Below are positions 1 to 7,011 of a stretch of 18,622 bases of DNA, piece by piece (position 1 is the first letter of the stretch; each line of letters begins with the position of its first letter). A model generated the notes under the pieces. It saw only the letters and a list, made by a program, of their open reading frames with translations. It had not been told where the DNA came from and made no database searches. Source of the DNA: Coriobacteriaceae bacterium (GTDB lineage Bacteria; Actinomycetota; Coriobacteriia; Coriobacteriales; Eggerthellaceae); NCBI GenBank assembly GCA_004555335.1, contig SFII01000014.1:1-18622 (forward strand), given 5' to 3'. The translations under genes were made by a program, and so were the position numbers.

Positions 1-132
1 TCAAACGAAGCACTCCGTGGAGGAGAATACCACTTCGCCGCCCGCGGTCTCGACGCAAGCAGAAATTGCTTCGCCGGGAACACCGTCACGGTCGCCGATG
101 ACGACAACCTTCTTGTTAGCCAAGATGCTCAT
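1..132 (-). CDS. grdA: Glycine reductase complex selenoprotein A, 5' part, cut at its selenocysteine codon
   Basis: GrdA is the small selenoprotein of the glycine reductase complex, which carries the carboxymethyl-selenoether intermediate between the substrate-binding protein B and protein C during Stickland-type glycine reduction in the cytoplasm. The 43 visible residues match the family start: MSILANKKVVVIGDRDGVPG and then EVVFSSTECFV. The next codon, at 3..1, is TGA. In GrdA the motif ECFV is followed by selenocysteine at residue 44, exactly this position, so I read the TGA as Sec rather than stop. The rest of the protein (expected Thr-Ala-Ala-Gly-Ala-Met next) and its SECIS lie outside the window. 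The start at 132 is chosen for the strong GGAGAGGAGG ribosome site 4 bases upstream; the frame stays open for 25 more codons upstream, but these look unlike protein. Gene identity is confident; Sec decoding is inferred from the family. Confidence 0.9.
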   Translation of the reverse strand: MSILANKKVVVIGDRDGVPGEAISACVETAGGEVVFSSTECFV

Positions 133-171
133 GTTGCCTCCTCTCCATAAATACGCTTTCCAACACTTTGA

Positions 172-202
172 TATGGTCAATCGCTTTGCGATGTATTCCA
201 TA
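172..202 (-). promoter_or_regulatory. Imperfect inverted repeat in presumed grdA leader
   Basis: Arms TATGG (172-176) and CCATA (198-202) enclose a second perfect stem, ATCGC/GCGAT (180-184 and 188-192) with a TTT loop. It sits 40-70 bases upstream of the grdA start. It could be an operator or a leader RNA hairpin; the sequence alone does not decide. Confidence 0.4.
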
Positions 203-248
203 ATCATTCAAATCACACGCGAAGACAGAAGCCCTTGCGCGTGAGGTC

Positions 249-254
249 AATATA
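249..254 (-). promoter_or_regulatory. Possible -10 box for grdA
   Basis: On the minus strand this reads TATATT, in the most AT-rich part of the gap, about 117 bases upstream of the grdA start. No convincing -35 hexamer is seen 16-18 bases upstream, so the call is weak. Confidence 0.25.
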
Positions 255-327
255 CAACACAAGCTATTTGATTTCCATATAGTTATTGAACTTTTTTGCT
301 TATTTTCCAGCGGCTTTTTCAGGTATC

Positions 328-360
328 CGAGGGGCTTTTGCAGCCGAAAAGACACCCTCG
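328..360. repeat. Two-part hairpin in the leuS-grdA gap
   Basis: Outer arms CGAGGG (328-333) and CCCTCG (355-360) enclose an inner stem CTTTT/AAAAG. Neither strand shows a T-run after it, so it does not look like a standard intrinsic terminator. Its role is unknown. Confidence 0.4.
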
Positions 361-470
361 AATCAAGCGGGCTATCTGCATGCGACCACCCAAACCTCTC
401 TCTCGAACCCATAGGAAAGGCTCTTGCCGCCCTGGATAAGCCCCGGGCTCTTTTCAGGGCGCCAGCGCAC

Positions 471-500
471 GCAAAAGGCCCCTGCGAACACGCAGGGGCC
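471..500 (-). terminator. Rho-independent terminator of leuS
   Basis: A perfect 10-bp stem, GGCCCCTGCG (477-486) and CGCAGGGGCC (491-500), with a 4-base loop is followed on the minus strand by TTTT (476-473). It starts about 36 bases after the leuS stop and separates leuS from the grdA transcript. Confidence 0.85.
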
Positions 501-535
501 CGATAAGCGAATGGAAGCGGCTCCTCCGGAAAAGC

Positions 536-3103
536 CTACTTCACGACAATATTCACCAGACGGCCGGGGATGACGATGGCCTTGACCACGTTCTTCCCTT
601 CGGTCTGATCGGCAACGGCTGCAAGCGCCGCCTCGCGGACCGCGTCCTCTTCGGCAGAAGCCTCCACGACGATGCGGGCACGAACCTTGCCGTTCACCTG
701 GACTGCAAGCTCCACTTCGTCGGCCTTCGCCTTTTCCAGGTCGAACTCGGGCCAGGACTCGGTGTGAATGCAGGTAGTATGGCCCAGGACGGTCTGCCAC
801 AGCTCGTCGGACCAGTGCGGTGCGATGGGGGCAAGCAGCTTGACCAGCACTTCTGCAACCTCATGCTGCAGCTGGGCATTGTCCTTGCGCACCTGCTCGT
901 CTGCAACGCGCAGATAGGAGCCGATCGCGTTGGACAGCTCCATGATCGCGGCGATCGCGGTGTTGAAGTTGTTGCGGTCGAAGTCGGACGTGACCTTGCC
1001 GGCAACGCGATGGCGTTCGCGCAGCATGGCCTTCGCCGCTTCTGCCGCCGCCTTGGAATCGGCTGCCTGGGCCTGGAACAGGGTATCTTCGCCTGCCTGG
1101 CCTTCCAAGTCGTAAACCTGGCGCCATACGCGGTTGAGGAAGCGGTGGATGCCCGCCAAGCCCTCTTCGTTCCACAGCAGCTCCTTGTCGGGCGGAGCCA
1201 TGAACAGGATGTAGGCGCGCACGGCGTCGGCGCCGTATTCGGCGATCATGTCTTCGGGGGAGATGACATTGCCCTTGGACTTGCTCATGACATCGCCGTT
1301 GCCGTCGAGCACCATGCCCTGGCACAGCAGGTTGGTGAAGGGCTCGCCGAAATCGAGCATGCCCATGTCGCGCAGGACCTTCGTGAAGAAACGGCTATAG
1401 AGCAGGTGGAGGATCGCATGCTCGATGCCGCCGATGTACTGGTCGACGGGCAGCCAGTAGTTCGCCTTCTCGCTGTCGAAGGGAGCCCTGTCGTTCTGCG
1501 CGTCGGTATAGCGCATGTAGTACCAGCTGGAGCAGGTGAAGGTGTCCATGGTGTCGGTCTCGCGACGGGCAGGCGCACCGCACTTCGGGCAGGTGCACTT
1601 CACGAACTCCTCGTGGGTAGCCAGGGTCTCGCCTGCAGCCAGGTCGATGTCTTCCGGCAGGCGGATGGGCAGGTCCTCTTCGGGAACGGGCACGACGCCG
1701 CATTCGGGGCAGTGGATCGCGGGGATGGGGTTGCCCCAATAGCGCTGGCGGCTGATCAGCCAATCGCGCAGGCGGAATTCCACCTTGCGACGACCGCGGC
1801 CGGAAGCTTCCAGGGCGTCGACGATGGCCTGCTCGCCTTCGGAATGCTTGCCGCCCACCATGCCGGTGTAGGGGCCGGACTGGACCAGACGGCCTTCGGC
1901 TTCCATGGCGCCTTCCCAGTCGACGCTGGTCACGACCCTGTCCTGCTCGTTTGCCAGCTGGCCATACAGGGGATCGTCCTCGGTCATGATGATGGGGATG
2001 ATGGGCAGATCGTACTTGCGGGCGAATTCGAAGTCGCGCTGGTCGCCGCAGGGAACGGCCATGACCGCACCGGTACCGTAGTCGGCGACCACATAGTCGG
2101 CCACCCAGACGGGCACCTTCTCGCCGTTGATGGGATTGATGACATAGCGGCCGGTGAATGCACCGTGCTTTTCGTGGTTGCCCTGGGCGCGCTCGACGGC
2201 GGTGACCTTCGAGGCCGCCTCGATGAGGTCGAGCACTTCCTGCTCATGCTCGGATCCGGCAACCAGTTCCTTCAGGCCCTTGTATTCGGGGGCGAGCACG
2301 AAGAAGCTGCAGCCGAACAGGGTGTCAGCGCGGGTGGTGAAGACGGTGATGTAGTCTTCGGGAGCGGGGTTTTCGGGGGCATTGCCCTGCTCGTCGCACA
2401 GCAGGAATTCCACTTCGGCGCCCTCGGAGCGGCCGATCCAGTTCGCCTGCTGCTGCTTGACGCGGTCGGGCCAGCCATCCAGGGTATCCAGGTCGTCCAG
2501 CAGCTCCTGGGCGTAGTCGGTGATCTTGAGGTACCACTGGGTCAGGTCGCGCTTCTGCACCTCGCTGTCGCAGCGCCAGCACTTGCCTTCGATGACCTGC
2601 TCGTTCGCCAGAACGGTCTTGCAGCCGGGGCACCAGTTCACGGGGTTGTTGCGGCGCTCGACCAGTCCGCGCTCCCAGAACTTCAGGAAGAGGTACTGGC
2701 CCCAGCGGTAGTATTCGGGGTCGCAGGCCACGACCATGCGGTCCCAGTCATAGGAGAAACCCATGCGCTTGAAGCTCTTCTTCTGGGTCTCGATATTGCT
2801 GTAGGTCCACTTGGCAGGATGGCTCTTGCGCTTGATTGCGGCGTTTTCCGCAGGCAGGCCGAATGCGTCCCAGCCCATGGGATGCAGCACGTTGTAGCCG
2901 CGCATGCGGTTGTAGCGCGCCAGCACGTCGCCGATGCTGTAATTGCGCGCGTGGCCCATATGGATGTCGCCCGAAGGATAGGGGAACATCTCGAGCACGT
3001 ACTTCTTCGGCTTGTCGGAATCCTCGCAGGCCTTGTCCAGGCCCGCCTCGTCCCACGCCTTCTGGAGGCGCGGCTCTATTTCATGCGGATTATATTCTTT
3101 CAT
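536..3103 (-). CDS. leuS: Leucyl-tRNA synthetase
   Basis: This class I synthetase charges tRNA-Leu with leucine in the cytoplasm. At 855 residues it has normal bacterial length. The catalytic HIGH motif appears as HMGH (residues 48-51, in PYPSGDIHMGHARN). A zinc-binding-like Cys cluster (WCPGCKTVLAN) and the CP1 editing domain follow; the editing signature GTGAVMAVPCGDQRDFEF is present. The KMSKS loop appears as VMSKSKGN near residue 606, and the C-terminal tRNA-binding extension with VNGKVRARI is complete. The start at 3103 (MKEYNPHEIE) is chosen for AAGGA 7 bases upstream; an upstream extension to 3172 would overlap the predicted -10 box and has no ribosome site. The gene is monocistronic, with its own promoter and terminator. 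The only oddity is Val in place of the first Lys of KMSKS. Confidence 0.97.
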   Translation of the reverse strand: MKEYNPHEIEPRLQKAWDEAGLDKACEDSDKPKKYVLEMFPYPSGDIHMGHARNYSIGDVLARYNRMRGYNVLHPMGWDAFGLPAENAAIKRKSHPAKWTYSNIETQKKSFKRMGFSYDWDRMVVACDPEYYRWGQYLFLKFWERGLVERRNNPVNWCPGCKTVLANEQVIEGKCWRCDSEVQKRDLTQWYLKITDYAQELLDDLDTLDGWPDRVKQQQANWIGRSEGAEVEFLLCDEQGNAPENPAPEDYITVFTTRADTLFGCSFFVLAPEYKGLKELVAGSEHEQEVLDLIEAASKVTAVERAQGNHEKHGAFTGRYVINPINGEKVPVWVADYVVADYGTGAVMAVPCGDQRDFEFARKYDLPIIPIIMTEDDPLYGQLANEQDRVVTSVDWEGAMEAEGRLVQSGPYTGMVGGKHSEGEQAIVDALEASGRGRRKVEFRLRDWLISRQRYWGNPIPAIHCPECGVVPVPEEDLPIRLPEDIDLAAGETLATHEEFVKCTCPKCGAPARRETDTMDTFTCSSWYYMRYTDAQNDRAPFDSEKANYWLPVDQYIGGIEHAILHLLYSRFFTKVLRDMGMLDFGEPFTNLLCQGMVLDGNGDVMSKSKGNVISPEDMIAEYGADAVRAYILFMAPPDKELLWNEEGLAGIHRFLNRVWRQVYDLEGQAGEDTLFQAQAADSKAAAEAAKAMLRERHRVAGKVTSDFDRNNFNTAIAAIMELSNAIGSYLRVADEQVRKDNAQLQHEVAEVLVKLLAPIAPHWSDELWQTVLGHTTCIHTESWPEFDLEKAKADEVELAVQVNGKVRARIVVEASAEEDAVREAALAAVADQTEGKNVVKAIVIPGRLVNIVVK

Positions 3104-3142
3104 CTTGTTCCTTCTCGAACGAGTTTCGATCTGCATGCTTGA

Positions 3143-3175
3143 CCTGGTAGTGCACCAGGCGGGGTAACACAACCC
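3143..3175 (-). promoter_or_regulatory. Two small hairpins in the leuS leader
   Basis: CCTGGT (3143-3148) pairs with ACCAGG (3154-3159), and GGGT (3162-3165) with ACCC (3172-3175). Both lie between the predicted leuS transcription start and its ATG. They are too short and lack the features for a T-box; a role in leader stability or translation is possible. Confidence 0.35.
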
Positions 3176-3178
3176 TTG

Positions 3179-3184
3179 ATTATA
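3179..3184 (-). promoter_or_regulatory. -10 box of leuS promoter
   Basis: The minus strand reads a perfect TATAAT 76 bases upstream of the leuS ATG, predicting a start near 3172 and a leader of about 70 bases. No good -35 hexamer lies 17 bases upstream; the recognisable TTGGCG is only 11 bases away. Confidence 0.55.
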
Positions 3185-3345
3185 GTAAAACGATTCGCCA
3201 AGTAGGGGCGCGCCCGCTGAATTGTCTACCGCACGGGCAGGATGGCCCGCTCATAGCCATCACCACCCTTCCTTCCCGGATTCTTGACGGCCCGGGCAAT
3301 CGTCGATATCCGGCGGGAGGGTGGCTTTGTAAAGCAGTTTGCCGA

Positions 3346-3364
3346 CCACCCGCAGAGCGGGTGG
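3346..3364. repeat. Perfect 8-bp hairpin between leuS and guaB
   Basis: CCACCCGC (3346-3353) and GCGGGTGG (3357-3364) flank a 3-base loop. There is no T-run on either side. Related GCCACCC words recur nearby on the minus strand, which hints at a repeated element. Confidence 0.5.
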
Positions 3365-3399
3365 CTTCCTCGGCGCGGCTTCGCACGTGCCAGGCTAAA

Positions 3400-3440
3400 G
3401 CCTCTAAACAGAAGGACCCGCATGCGGTATGCGGGTCCTT
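3400..3440 (-). terminator. Probable terminator of the IMP dehydrogenase gene
   Basis: A perfect 12-bp stem, AAGGACCCGCAT (3412-3423) and ATGCGGGTCCTT (3429-3440), has a 5-base loop and lies 70 bases after the stop codon. On the minus strand it is followed by CTGTTTAG, a weak T-tract. Confidence 0.7.
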
Positions 3441-3510
3441 GGCTCTCTTTGGGAAGGGCTCCTTCGGCAGTGCTGCTTGCAGCAGACACCGCCGGAGCGC
3501 ATAGGCGCTG

Positions 3511-5022
3511 CTAGTTCACGCCGTAGTTGGACTTGTCCTTCTGCAAAACGTCGTGCGCGCCGCCCTCGACGATGCTGGTTGCGGAAACCAGGGTGAGCTT
3601 GGCCTTGTCCTGGAATTCGGGGATGGTGAGCGCACCGCAGTTGCACATAGTGGACTTGACCTTCATGAGGGTGATGGCCATGTTGTCCTTCAGGCTGCCG
3701 GCGTAGGGAACGTAGGAGTCCACGCCCTCTTCGAAGGACAGGGACTTCTTGCCGCCCAGGTCGTAACGGCCCCAGTTGCGGGCACGGGCGGAACCCTCGC
3801 CCCAGTATTCCTTCATGTACTGGCCGTTGACCATGACCTTGGCAGAGGGGCTTTCATCGAAGCGGGCGAAGTAACGGCCCAGCATGACGAAGTCGGCGCC
3901 CATGGCCAGGGCCAGGGAGATGTGGTGGTCGTACACGATGCCGCCGTCGGAGCAGATGGGCACGTAGACGCCGGTCTCCTTGAAGTATTCGTCGCGGGCC
4001 TTGGCCACCTCGATGGTGGCGGTTGCCTGGCCGCGGCCGATGCCCTTGGTCTCGCGGGTGATGCAGATGGAGCCGCCGCCGATACCGATCTTCACGAAGT
4101 CGGCGCCTGCGTCTGCCAGGAAGCGGAAGCCCTCGCCGTCGACGACGTTGCCGGCGCCGATCTTCACGCTGTCGCCATAGTGCTCGCGCACCCATTCGAT
4201 GGTGAACTTCTGCCAGTCGGAATAGCCTTCGGAGCTGTCGATGCACAGCACGTCGGCGCCTGCCTCGACCAGGGCGGGGACGCGCTCCGCATAGTCGCGG
4301 GAGTTGATGCCCGCACCCACCACGTAGCGCTTCTGCGCGTCGAGCATTTCGTTGGGGTTGGACTTATGGGAGTCGTAGTCCTTGCGGAAGACCAGGTAGG
4401 CCAGGTGATCGTCGGCATCGACGATAGGCAGGGAATTGAGCTTCTCGTCCCAGATGATGTTGTTGGCTTCCTTCAGGGTGGTTTCGGTGGTGCCCACGAT
4501 CAGCTTCTCGCGGGGGGTCATGAAGGAGGAGACCAGCTCGGTGCCATCCATGCGGGAAACGCGGTAGTCGCGGCCGGTAACGATGCCCAGCAGCTTGCCG
4601 TGCGCGGTGCCGTCGTCGGTGACGGGCATGGTGGAATGGCCGAACCTTTCCTTCAGCTCCAGGACCTCGTTCAGGGTCATGTCGGGGCGCAGGTTGGCGT
4701 CGGACTTCACGAAGCCGGCCTTATGCTCCTTGGCACGCGCCACCATGGCAGCCTGGTCTTCGATGGTCTGGTTTCCGTAGATGAAGGAAACGCCGCCTTC
4801 GGTTGCCAGGGCAACCGCCATGCGGTCGTCGGAAACCGCCGCCATGATGGCGGAGACCATGGGGACGTTCAGGGACAGGGGGCATTCCTCTTCGGCGGGG
4901 CGGTACTTGACCAGCGGGGTCTTCAGGCTGACCTTGGAGGGAATGCAGGTAGAAGGCGTATGGCCCGGGACCAGCAGATACTCGTTGAATGTACGGGAAG
5001 GCTCTTCGTAATAGTAGGCCAT
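3511..5022 (-). CDS. guaB: IMP dehydrogenase (divergent subfamily)
   Basis: It oxidises IMP to XMP with NAD+, the first step of guanine nucleotide synthesis, in the cytoplasm. The protein has 503 residues in the usual TIM-barrel-plus-CBS layout: barrel start (about 1-105), two CBS motifs (about 106-225), then the rest of the barrel. The catalytic loop is GIGGGSICITRETKG with Cys320; classical enzymes have GIGPGSICTTR. SDGGI (358-362), the flap Arg-Tyr pair (RY at 419-420) and EGVDSYVPYAG (432-442) are present, favouring dehydrogenase over GMP reductase, which lacks the flap. The start at 5022 (MAYYYEEPSR) has AGGAG 8 bases upstream; a 33-codon upstream extension would cross the TATAAT box and is rejected. 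It stands alone with its own promoter and terminator. The family assignment is firm; the exact reaction is inferred. Confidence 0.92.
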   Translation of the reverse strand: MAYYYEEPSRTFNEYLLVPGHTPSTCIPSKVSLKTPLVKYRPAEEECPLSLNVPMVSAIMAAVSDDRMAVALATEGGVSFIYGNQTIEDQAAMVARAKEHKAGFVKSDANLRPDMTLNEVLELKERFGHSTMPVTDDGTAHGKLLGIVTGRDYRVSRMDGTELVSSFMTPREKLIVGTTETTLKEANNIIWDEKLNSLPIVDADDHLAYLVFRKDYDSHKSNPNEMLDAQKRYVVGAGINSRDYAERVPALVEAGADVLCIDSSEGYSDWQKFTIEWVREHYGDSVKIGAGNVVDGEGFRFLADAGADFVKIGIGGGSICITRETKGIGRGQATATIEVAKARDEYFKETGVYVPICSDGGIVYDHHISLALAMGADFVMLGRYFARFDESPSAKVMVNGQYMKEYWGEGSARARNWGRYDLGGKKSLSFEEGVDSYVPYAGSLKDNMAITLMKVKSTMCNCGALTIPEFQDKAKLTLVSATSIVEGGAHDVLQKDKSNYGVN

Positions 5023-5088
5023 GCGTCTTACTCCTATCTGAATTGATTCGTCGAACAACGTTCGCGCCCGATTTTCGTATATCGAATC

Positions 5089-5094
5089 ATTATA
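5089..5094 (-). promoter_or_regulatory. -10 box of guaB promoter
   Basis: The minus strand reads TATAAT 67 bases upstream of the ATG, giving a leader of about 60 bases, much like leuS. A clear -35 is missing. Confidence 0.5.
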
Positions 5095-5140
5095 GTCACG
5101 CGAGGGACCGCGACCGGGCATTTTCCCATCTTGATACAGG

Positions 5141-5171
5141 AAAAATCGCCGTCCCCCGCGTTGGTCGGCGA
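5141..5171 (-). terminator. Terminator of the M18 aminopeptidase gene
   Basis: Arms TCGCCG (5146-5151) and CGGCGA (5166-5171) form a stem with a 14-base loop, followed on the minus strand by TTTTT (5145-5141). It begins 5 bases after the stop codon and ends ahead of the guaB promoter. Confidence 0.7.
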
Positions 5172-5175
5172 ACGT

Positions 5176-6603
5176 TTAGGCGTACTTCAAAAAGGCGCGG
5201 TACCCCTTGAGCGCCTCGTAGATGTCCGCCTTGCTGGTCACCTCCCAGGGAGCATGCATGGAAAGCACCGCAACGCCGGCGTCGATGACGTCCATGCCGT
5301 ACTTCGCGGGGATGTAGGCGATGGTACCGCCGCCGCCCACGTCCACCTTGCCCAGTTCCGCGGTCTGGAAGGCCACCTCGCCCTGCTCCATCACCTTGCG
5401 CACGCGCGCGACGAATTCGGCGCTCGCATCGTTGCTGCCGCTCTTGCCGCGCGATCCGGTGTACTTGTTGAACACCAGGCCGCGGCCCAGGAATGCGGAA
5501 TTCTTCGGCTCGAAGGACGAAGCCCAGCTGGGATCCAAGCCGGCGCTCACGTCGCTGGAGAGCATGCGCGATGCGGCAAGCGCACGGCGCAGGGGCAGCA
5601 TGCCGCCGACGCCCGCAAGCTCCATCACCTCGGCGATGGTGTTCTCGAAGAACAGGCTGTCCATGCCGGTGGCGCCCACGCTGCCGATTTCCTCCTTGTC
5701 GACCAGCACGCAGACGGCGCTGCGCTCCAGGTCCCCGGCTTCCAGCTGGGCGACGAGGCTGGGGTAGGCGCACACGCGGTCGTCCTGGCCGTAGCCCAAG
5801 ACCATGCTGCCGTCGAAACCGCAGCTGCGGGCGCGGCCCGCGGGCACCACTTCCAGTTCGGCGGAAAGGAAGTCCTCTTCCTCGAAGCCGTACTTTTCCT
5901 TAAGCAGCTTGAGCAGGTTGGCCTTGACCGGCTCCTTCGCCGCAAGCTTTTCGGGGCTTCCCTCTTCGGCGGCCTCGGCGTCTTCGTCGGACACGACCAG
6001 GGGCCTGCTGCCCGCCAGGACATCGAGCTGCTCGCCTTCCACCACCACGGACGCCTTCTTCTGCATCTGGTCGCCGGCCAGATGGATCAGAAGGTCGGTC
6101 ACGCAGAAGACCGGGTCGTCTTCGCCATCGCCCACATTCACCTGCAGCACGCGGCCGTCCTTGAGTGCGACCACGCCGCAGATGGCCAGGGGCACGGTCA
6201 CCCACTGGTACTTCTTGATGCCGCCGTAATAATGGGTGTCCAAGAGCACGAAGTCGCTGCTTTCGTACACGGGGTTCTGCTTCAGGTCCAAGCGGGGCGA
6301 GTCGATGTGCGCACCCAGGATGTTGAAGCCCTGCTCGAGGGGCTTTTCGCCAAGCTGGACCAGGATGACGTTCTTGCCGCGGTTCACCGCGTAGATGCGG
6401 TCGCCCGCAACCAGCGTGCGGCCCTGATCACGCGCCTGCTCCAAGCTGATGTAGCCGGCCTCCTTCGCCATCTCCACCGCGCGGTCGCAGCAGGCACGCT
6501 CGGTCTTGCATTGGGAGATGAAGTCGATATAGCCGTCCGCGAAGCGCTCGAGCTCTTCCAGATCCTGTTCGGTGTAGCCCTTCCAGGCATTGGGTCTATC
6601 CAT
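5176..6603 (-). CDS. M18 family aminopeptidase (aspartyl aminopeptidase-like)
   Basis: This is a cytoplasmic zinc metallopeptidase that removes N-terminal, typically acidic, residues from peptides. Its 475 residues are full length for M18. Visible family signatures are GAHIDSPRLDLKQ with metal-ligand His99, HYYGGIKKYQW (124-134), GYGQDDRVCAY with Asp275 or nearby, DKEEIGSVGATGMDS with the catalytic/ligand Glu pair 304-305, DVSAGLDP (351-358), and the C-terminal SMHAPWE with His450. The start at 6603 (MDRPNAWKGY) follows AAAGGA by 7 bases; the 86-codon upstream extension is low-complexity and would run through the divergent promoter region. It has no operon partner: its promoter lies in the gap shared with rubrerythrin and its terminator is just downstream. 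The preferred substrate is a family-based inference. Confidence 0.93.
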   Translation of the reverse strand: MDRPNAWKGYTEQDLEELERFADGYIDFISQCKTERACCDRAVEMAKEAGYISLEQARDQGRTLVAGDRIYAVNRGKNVILVQLGEKPLEQGFNILGAHIDSPRLDLKQNPVYESSDFVLLDTHYYGGIKKYQWVTVPLAICGVVALKDGRVLQVNVGDGEDDPVFCVTDLLIHLAGDQMQKKASVVVEGEQLDVLAGSRPLVVSDEDAEAAEEGSPEKLAAKEPVKANLLKLLKEKYGFEEEDFLSAELEVVPAGRARSCGFDGSMVLGYGQDDRVCAYPSLVAQLEAGDLERSAVCVLVDKEEIGSVGATGMDSLFFENTIAEVMELAGVGGMLPLRRALAASRMLSSDVSAGLDPSWASSFEPKNSAFLGRGLVFNKYTGSRGKSGSNDASAEFVARVRKVMEQGEVAFQTAELGKVDVGGGGTIAYIPAKYGMDVIDAGVAVLSMHAPWEVTSKADIYEALKGYRAFLKYA

Positions 6604-6645
6604 GGCATTCCTTTCACGAGAAATGGAAAATCGCGTATCGGGTGC

Positions 6646-6651
6646 ATTATC
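6646..6651 (-). promoter_or_regulatory. Candidate -10 of M18 peptidase promoter
   Basis: The minus strand reads GATAAT 43 bases before the ATG. No clear -35 is visible. Confidence 0.35.
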
Positions 6652-6934
6652 CGCCAAGTCGGCAGCGGATGCCACGAGGCGCGAATCGGCTGCCGAGTGA
6701 AGATTCGGAGGAGAGGCCGTCCGCGGGAATATCGCCCGGACCGCATGCACGATGGACATCTTCTTGCAATGCGTCCTGAAACCAACGCGCATAAACGCTC
6801 TCGGTGGTCCATATCGATACCCCGTTATCTTTAGAGTCGGCAAAGCGAGCCCCCGCGCCATGAAACGACGAAGGCGGTAGATTTCAGGAAATCGTCATTT
6901 TCCGGGTCCCAATTTTCCACTCGGCGTTTTTTGC

Positions 6935-6940
6935 TAGAAT
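6935..6940 (+). promoter_or_regulatory. Extended -10 box of rubrerythrin promoter
   Basis: TAGAAT is preceded by TGC, an extended -10 arrangement, and a T-rich stretch. It predicts transcription from about 6947 and a leader of about 65 bases. Confidence 0.5.
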
Positions 6941-6963
6941 GCGGCTTGTGTCAACGGCGCGGA

Positions 6964-6980
6964 CTGCCCGCTTCGGGCAG
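6964..6980 (+). promoter_or_regulatory. Leader hairpin upstream of rubrerythrin
   Basis: CTGCCCG (6964-6970) and CGGGCAG (6974-6980) form a perfect 7-bp stem with a CTT loop, 32 bases before the ATG. There is no T-run, so it is more likely an mRNA-stabilising or regulatory hairpin than a terminator. Confidence 0.4.
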
Positions 6981-7011
6981 CAGCGCTACCGAACAACAGA
7001 AAGAAGGAAAC

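Larger units (their letters stand above)
133..535. other. AT-rich intergenic region between leuS 3' end and grdA
   Basis: This 403-base gap holds no gene I can support. Bases 241-300 are only about 30% GC (my count), against roughly 60-65% in the genes around. It contains the leuS terminator (471-500), a two-part hairpin (328-360), a possible -10 box (249-254, minus) and an inverted repeat in the presumed grdA leader (172-202). It is the likely promoter and control region of the grd operon. I looked for a glycine riboswitch and did not find its conserved core. Confidence 0.6.
3104..3510. other. leuS-guaB intergenic region
   Basis: This 407-base gap contains the leuS promoter and leader (3104-3190), the guaB terminator (3400-3440), a perfect 8-bp hairpin (3346-3364) and several smaller inverted repeats. 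An 87-codon open frame spans 3226-3489 (minus), but it crosses both hairpins and has no convincing ribosome site, so I do not call it a gene. The density of palindromes suggests a structured or dispersed intergenic element. Confidence 0.5.
6604..7011. other. Divergent promoter region, M18 peptidase / rubrerythrin
   Basis: This 408-base gap lies between divergently transcribed genes. It holds a candidate -10 for the peptidase (6646-6651, minus), the rubrerythrin -10 (6935-6940, plus) and the rubrerythrin leader hairpin (6964-6980). Between 6700 and 6900 I see no gene, tRNA or strong repeat; the open frame running through it on the minus strand shows no protein-like character. Confidence 0.5.

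Noticed and set aside
133..535. Glycine riboswitch upstream of grdA
   Set aside because: The conserved aptamer words are absent on the minus strand.
764..3142. 792-codon open frame on the plus strand
   Set aside because: It is antisense to leuS, whose identity is certain; long antisense frames are common in GC-rich genes.
3240..3275. T-box-like AGGGTGGT on the minus strand upstream of leuS
   Set aside because: Only the first eight bases match the T-box consensus; the ACCGCG part is missing, no specifier stem with a Leu codon was found, and the likely leuS promoter lies downstream of it.
3226..3489. Small minus-strand gene of 87 codons
   Set aside because: It spans the guaB terminator and another hairpin, and no ribosome site or family was found.
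6604..6861. N-terminal extension of the M18 peptidase
   Set aside because: The extension is unlike the family; the start at 6603 has a ribosome site and gives the usual family length.
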